Below, in pieces: positions 60,724 to 64,000 of a stretch of DNA of 64,000 nucleotides; the first letter of the stretch is position 1, and every line of letters starts with the position of its first letter. Origin of the DNA: Cyanobacteria bacterium SZAS-4 (GTDB lineage Bacteria; Cyanobacteriota; Vampirovibrionia; Obscuribacterales; Obscuribacteraceae). The notes under the pieces are model-generated. The model was not told the DNA's origin. It saw nothing but the letters and a program-made list of their open reading frames with translations, and did not search any database. The position numbers were made by a program, and so were the translations under genes. The stretch covers positions 243,040 through 307,039 of the forward strand of contig JAFEAT010000001.1 of assembly GCA_018266255.1 (NCBI GenBank), in the 5' to 3' direction.

Positions 60724-62271
60724 TTATGGTGGTGCTAGTCCTTTGATCTTAAATGCAGTAACTCGTCCGGTCGATAGATTGCCTACTTTAATCTCGTTAT
60801 TATTCGTATCCGCAATGTACATATCCTGTCCGAAAAGAGCCACACCATTAGGCTCGTTGAACTGAGGATAATCACCGACCGCGTCTCCGACTTTTCCGGA
60901 GCCCCAAAGTGTGCTCACCATTTTCGTACTCAGATCGATGGTCCTGATTTTATGATTGAGTGTATCGGCCACGTAAATCTTGTTACCTGCTACTGCTAAA
61001 CCGAGCGGATGTTTCAAGAATGCTTTGGTCAGAGTGCCGTCCATATCACCAAAGTCTTCAAGCCCCTTACCAACGATGGTTTGTACTTTTCCTGATTTTG
61101 GATCGACATCCGCAGTACGAACCGAGTTGGATTCACTATCAGTAAAATAGATTTTATTCGCACTAAAAGCGATACCACTTGGCTGGGCAAGATCGGCCGT
61201 CAGCAAAGGACCGTCACGCAGACCTTCATCGCCAGAACCTGCAAACGCATAGATGTGGTTGTTGTTGAAATACAGGACATAAAGCTGATGAGAACCTGCC
61301 ATAGTGACGTAGAGCTTATTGTTTGCCATTATTAAATCCCAAGGAGAATTCAATCTTGCTTGCTTCGCGTCACCAAAATCTGGTGGTGCCAAAATCTCAG
61401 TCAGTTGTCCATCACCAGATATGGTGCTGACAGTCTGATTTTTCAAGTCGATTTTGCGCAACCTCTGGTTTTGAGTATCAGCGACGTAAAGACTGTCGCC
61501 ATCTATGGCTAGCCCGCGTGGGTGGTGAAATGCTGCGTTTGCATAACTGCCATCTGCAAAGCCAATTTTGCCAGTGCCAATGACATTTACAAGCTTGCCA
61601 TCAAGAGTTGAAACGATGATGCGATTGTGTCCAGAATCTGCAATGTAAAGCATCTTGCGTTTCGAATCAACGCACAGCTTTTCAGGAAATCGCAGTGGTG
61701 TATCTTTGGGCGTGGATTCGGACTTTGCTACAAGCGGCTTTTCATCGATTTGGCCGTTCGCCTTGAATTGATCGATGACACTTTTTACCTGTTGATCGAG
61801 TTGCTGATAGCTACGTTCACCGATCATCATTTTCACCAGCCCACCGGCTGGATCGATCAAAACGATGGTTGGATAGGCTTTCAATCCATAATCTGTCCAA
61901 ATCTCGTTGTCGTTATCATTGACGACTGGGTAATCCATCTCTAACCGCTGAACAGCCTCCTGCAACGGTTTCGTATCCTTCTCACTGTCATATTTTGGTG
62001 TGTGCACACCAATGATTACGAGTTCTTTTGGATATCGCGCTTGCAACTCTTTTAAGATAGGAATTGTGTGAAAGCAGTTGACGCAACTCAAGTTCCAAAA
62101 ATCCAGCAGAACAACTTTGCCTTTTAGCTCACTTAGTTTCAAGGGCTTGCTGGTGTTCAACCAATCTTTTGATTCTGTAAGTTCTGGAGCCTTGACCGTG
62201 ACAGCGGGTATCTGTGTTTTCCCGCAACCGCTCAAAAGAAACAGTGAAAAAATTATGGCAAGTAATCTCAC
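60724..62271 (-). CDS. Thioredoxin-NHL repeat lipoprotein (NHLRC2-like)
   Basis: A 515-residue lipoprotein with signal LLAIIFSLFLLSGC, lipidated at about Cys16. Residues 30-170 are a thioredoxin-like fold with the redox pair CVNC in LLDFWNLSCVNCFHTIP and the cis-Pro segment AYPTIVLIDP. About 190-515 are NHL repeats with recurring LYVADT/IYVADT and NHKIR/NQRLR elements, predicting a beta-propeller. This fusion resembles NHLRC2 of animals and related bacterial proteins. It probably acts in disulfide handling outside the cytoplasm, but its substrates are unknown. Its ATG overlaps the stop of the next kinase by 4 bp, so they are co-translated. Confidence 0.85.
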   Translation of the reverse strand: MRLLAIIFSLFLLSGCGKTQIPAVTVKAPELTESKDWLNTSKPLKLSELKGKVVLLDFWNLSCVNCFHTIPILKELQARYPKELVIIGVHTPKYDSEKDTKPLQEAVQRLEMDYPVVNDNDNEIWTDYGLKAYPTIVLIDPAGGLVKMMIGERSYQQLDQQVKSVIDQFKANGQIDEKPLVAKSESTPKDTPLRFPEKLCVDSKRKMLYIADSGHNRIIVSTLDGKLVNVIGTGKIGFADGSYANAAFHHPRGLAIDGDSLYVADTQNQRLRKIDLKNQTVSTISGDGQLTEILAPPDFGDAKQARLNSPWDLIMANNKLYVTMAGSHQLYVLYFNNNHIYAFAGSGDEGLRDGPLLTADLAQPSGIAFSANKIYFTDSESNSVRTADVDPKSGKVQTIVGKGLEDFGDMDGTLTKAFLKHPLGLAVAGNKIYVADTLNHKIRTIDLSTKMVSTLWGSGKVGDAVGDYPQFNEPNGVALFGQDMYIADTNNNEIKVGNLSTGRVTAFKIKGLAPP

Positions 62272-63944
62272 GAAGCAGTCTTCTCCGCCGCGAAAACAGT
62301 GCTCTCTGCTTTGCTCTCTTCTTTTCTCTGAGGTTTAGCGGCCGCTTCTGCTACAGGCAACTCAAACCAAAATTCAGTGCCCTTTCCGATTTCAGTGTTG
62401 AAACCAATGGTTCCGCCGTGCTCTTCGACGATACCTTTCGATATCGCCAAACCGAGACCAGATCCTTTTCTTTTCAGTCCATCTTGCTCGTCTATTTTTT
62501 CGAACTTTCCAAATATTTTGTGCTGCTGATCTTCGGCAATTCCTGGACCGCTGTCAATTACAGCAAAGCGGATGTGCTGGGCATCAGGTTGGCTAATCTT
62601 CACAACAACCTGATCTTTGACTTTCGAAAATTTGATCGCGTTGGAAAGCAAGTTAGTCAGCACCTGGATAATTCGGTCTTCGTCTGCCATTACGAATCCC
62701 AGTGCATCCATCACAACATTGAGGGTGACACCTGCATCGTGCGCCATGCCCTTCAATCCGTCAACGGCAATTGTTACTACTTCGAGCGTATCGATTCGCG
62801 AGACACTCAAATGCAACTTGCCTTCTTCGATCTGTTTAACGTCAAGCAACTCATTAATCAAACGAAGCAAACGTGCGCAACTTATGACAGCAGTACCAAC
62901 GAGGTCTTTAGTCTGCTGCGAACTGTGCGTGTCAGACGATACCTCGATTAGCTGCAATGCACCCTGAATAGACGTTATTGGCGACCGCAGTTCATGAGAA
63001 ACGTTAGAGTAGAAATCTTTGAAGCGTTGTTCGACTTCTTTTCTTCTGGCAATCTCAGCTTCCATTTCCTTGATAGCTTTCAGACGAGCTCTATCCATCC
63101 TGTCGATACTCCACGCATTGACAGAGATGACCGTCATAAAAATCAAAACTAGCGAAGAGACAAGCAGCGTTAATCCCATCTCTGACGTGTAGAGCTTGTA
63201 ATGCTCGCCTTGCATGCGCAACCATCCCAAAAGCAAAGGAACGAGAACCGCAGCCGGAAGCAAACGCCGAGCAAGCACACCACCGGCAGTATCACGTGTC
63301 ATAATCGACGCGAGTCCCTGCTCTGGACGAATGAACAGAACACCAAGAGAGAGCGCCGCGATTGTTATGCCTTCAAGCAACGAAATGCGCAGACACGAGA
63401 TGAATACGCAGAAGCCAGGAATGCCAAAGATAACACCCAACAGCGTCATCATCGACAAAAACGCAGCGACGATCGTGAACGGATCGGCCAGTCGAAAACG
63501 TTTCGATGGAAGATCAACGCACAACAAGGCGACGCTGATGAGAAGCAACGACAACGCATCGTTCGCCGCTAAAGAATTCAATATCGAAAACGCAAAACCG
63601 CCAGACATGGAATCCAACGAGTCTTGACTAGATGCCATCAACAAATCGACCAGGTCGTGACCAGATATGAAACACAATGCCGCAGCCAGGACCAAACCGG
63701 CGATATGAACGGGCGCCCTGAGCTTTCTGGATTGCAAAGCACAAAGGGCCAAACCAGAAATGATGAACGGGAATGCCGGAATGGACTTAAACGCAATCAG
63801 GCTTGGTGATGCAGAGGTCCAAGCCAGTAACGAGACAGCTCCAATTAAAAACGTGGAAACGCCACTCAATAGGCTAATGAGCTGCATTTTGCGGGTTAGA
63901 ATTGCTTCCGAAGAGTCAGTCATTTCCGAAAAGCCAAGCGGCAT
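62268..63944 (-). CDS. Membrane sensor histidine kinase
   Basis: A 558-residue kinase. Residues about 15-280 contain some seven to eight hydrophobic segments and no large outer loop, so signal sensing would take place in or near the membrane. A coiled-coil linker (about 285-310) leads to the HisKA domain with the His in SNVSHELRSPITS (about 314-326) and the ATPase domain with [19 protein letters not shown] and GSGLGLAIS. It has no receiver domain, and no response regulator is next to it. It lies upstream of and overlaps the thioredoxin-NHL gene, implying that the two share a signal or stress. Confidence 0.92.
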   Translation of the reverse strand: MPLGFSEMTDSSEAILTRKMQLISLLSGVSTFLIGAVSLLAWTSASPSLIAFKSIPAFPFIISGLALCALQSRKLRAPVHIAGLVLAAALCFISGHDLVDLLMASSQDSLDSMSGGFAFSILNSLAANDALSLLLISVALLCVDLPSKRFRLADPFTIVAAFLSMMTLLGVIFGIPGFCVFISCLRISLLEGITIAALSLGVLFIRPEQGLASIMTRDTAGGVLARRLLPAAVLVPLLLGWLRMQGEHYKLYTSEMGLTLLVSSLVLIFMTVISVNAWSIDRMDRARLKAIKEMEAEIARRKEVEQRFKDFYSNVSHELRSPITSIQGALQLIEVSSDTHSSQQTKDLVGTAVISCARLLRLINELLDVKQIEEGKLHLSVSRIDTLEVVTIAVDGLKGMAHDAGVTLNVVMDALGFVMADEDRIIQVLTNLLSNAIKFSKVKDQVVVKISQPDAQHIRFAVIDSGPGIAEDQQHKIFGKFEKIDEQDGLKRKGSGLGLAISKGIVEEHGGTIGFNTEIGKGTEFWFELPVAEAAAKPQRKEESKAESTVFAAEKTAS

Positions 63945-64000
63945 AGGAGATTAACCATATATTTCATATACCTCGTTAATTGCTAGACTAGTTACCGAGC

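Overview
The window looks like a piece of a bacterial chromosome at roughly 48-50% G+C. It has housekeeping genes in compact runs on both strands, no insertion sequence, no phage genes and no CRISPR array. My best guess for the organism is a non-photosynthetic relative of cyanobacteria (Melainabacteria/Vampirovibrionia, for example Obscuribacterales). The grounds are a cyanobacterial-looking PurA, a nucleotidyltransferase-phosphomutase fusion of the type found in cyanobacteria, cytochrome bd, a futalosine-type menaquinone gene (mqnC), a phasin-like protein and many TPR, hybrid-kinase and WG-repeat proteins. This placement is inference from gene content and was not computed.

Layout. 1-2.6 kb: the 3' part of a hybrid histidine kinase. 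2.6-5.3 kb (minus): mobA, an enoyl-CoA hydratase, HMG-CoA lyase and a stand-alone biotin carrier protein, resembling a partial leucine/branched acyl-CoA catabolic cluster. 5.5-9.9 kb (minus): a NarL-type two-component system, a stand-alone protein that shares the kinase's unfamiliar N-terminal domain, and a coiled-coil protein. 10.1-12.7 kb: cydAB. 12.6-16.8 kb: a PPC/DUF296 protein, a YtxH-like protein, a small secreted protein, a low-complexity 12-residue-repeat protein and a TPR protein. 16.9-21.9 kb (minus): sugar-nucleotide/phosphomutase fusion, a GT4 glycosyltransferase and gpsA (envelope polysaccharide and lipid precursors). 22.0-23.5 kb: an unknown protein built from a duplicated module. 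23.6-28.5 kb (minus): a phosphorelay cluster (CHASE3-HAMP-PAS-PAS kinase, two CheY-like proteins, an Hpt-REC-REC-GGDEF protein). 28.5-35.2 kb: a secreted protein, an ABC-F ATPase, a TPR-like protein, a WG-repeat protein and a small unknown protein. 35.4-38.9 kb (minus): oppABC without ATPases. 38.9-42.0 kb (plus): rpmG, tRNA-Trp, secE, nusG, rplK and rplA, with a near-consensus promoter and a strong terminator. 42.1-44.4 kb: a TadE-like protein, a membrane pseudokinase and a broken leucine-rich-repeat remnant. 44.3-51.6 kb: mqnC, a DnaJ-type co-chaperone, TPR proteins, holB and purA. 51.6-64 kb: a TadG-like large protein, a phasin-like protein, a secreted phosphatase, polA, an SGNH-like protein, a thioredoxin-NHL lipoprotein and a membrane histidine kinase.

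How it fits together. CydAB needs a quinol, and mqnC suggests this is menaquinol made by the futalosine route. At least four signalling modules occur, so environmental sensing is a strong theme. The most unusual elements are the unknown sensor domain found both alone and fused to a NarL-type kinase, the duplicated RHH-like protein at 22 kb, a two-hairpin dispersed repeat present in three copies at gene 3' ends, and the promoter-terminator leader ahead of the rpmG-secE-nusG-rplKA operon.
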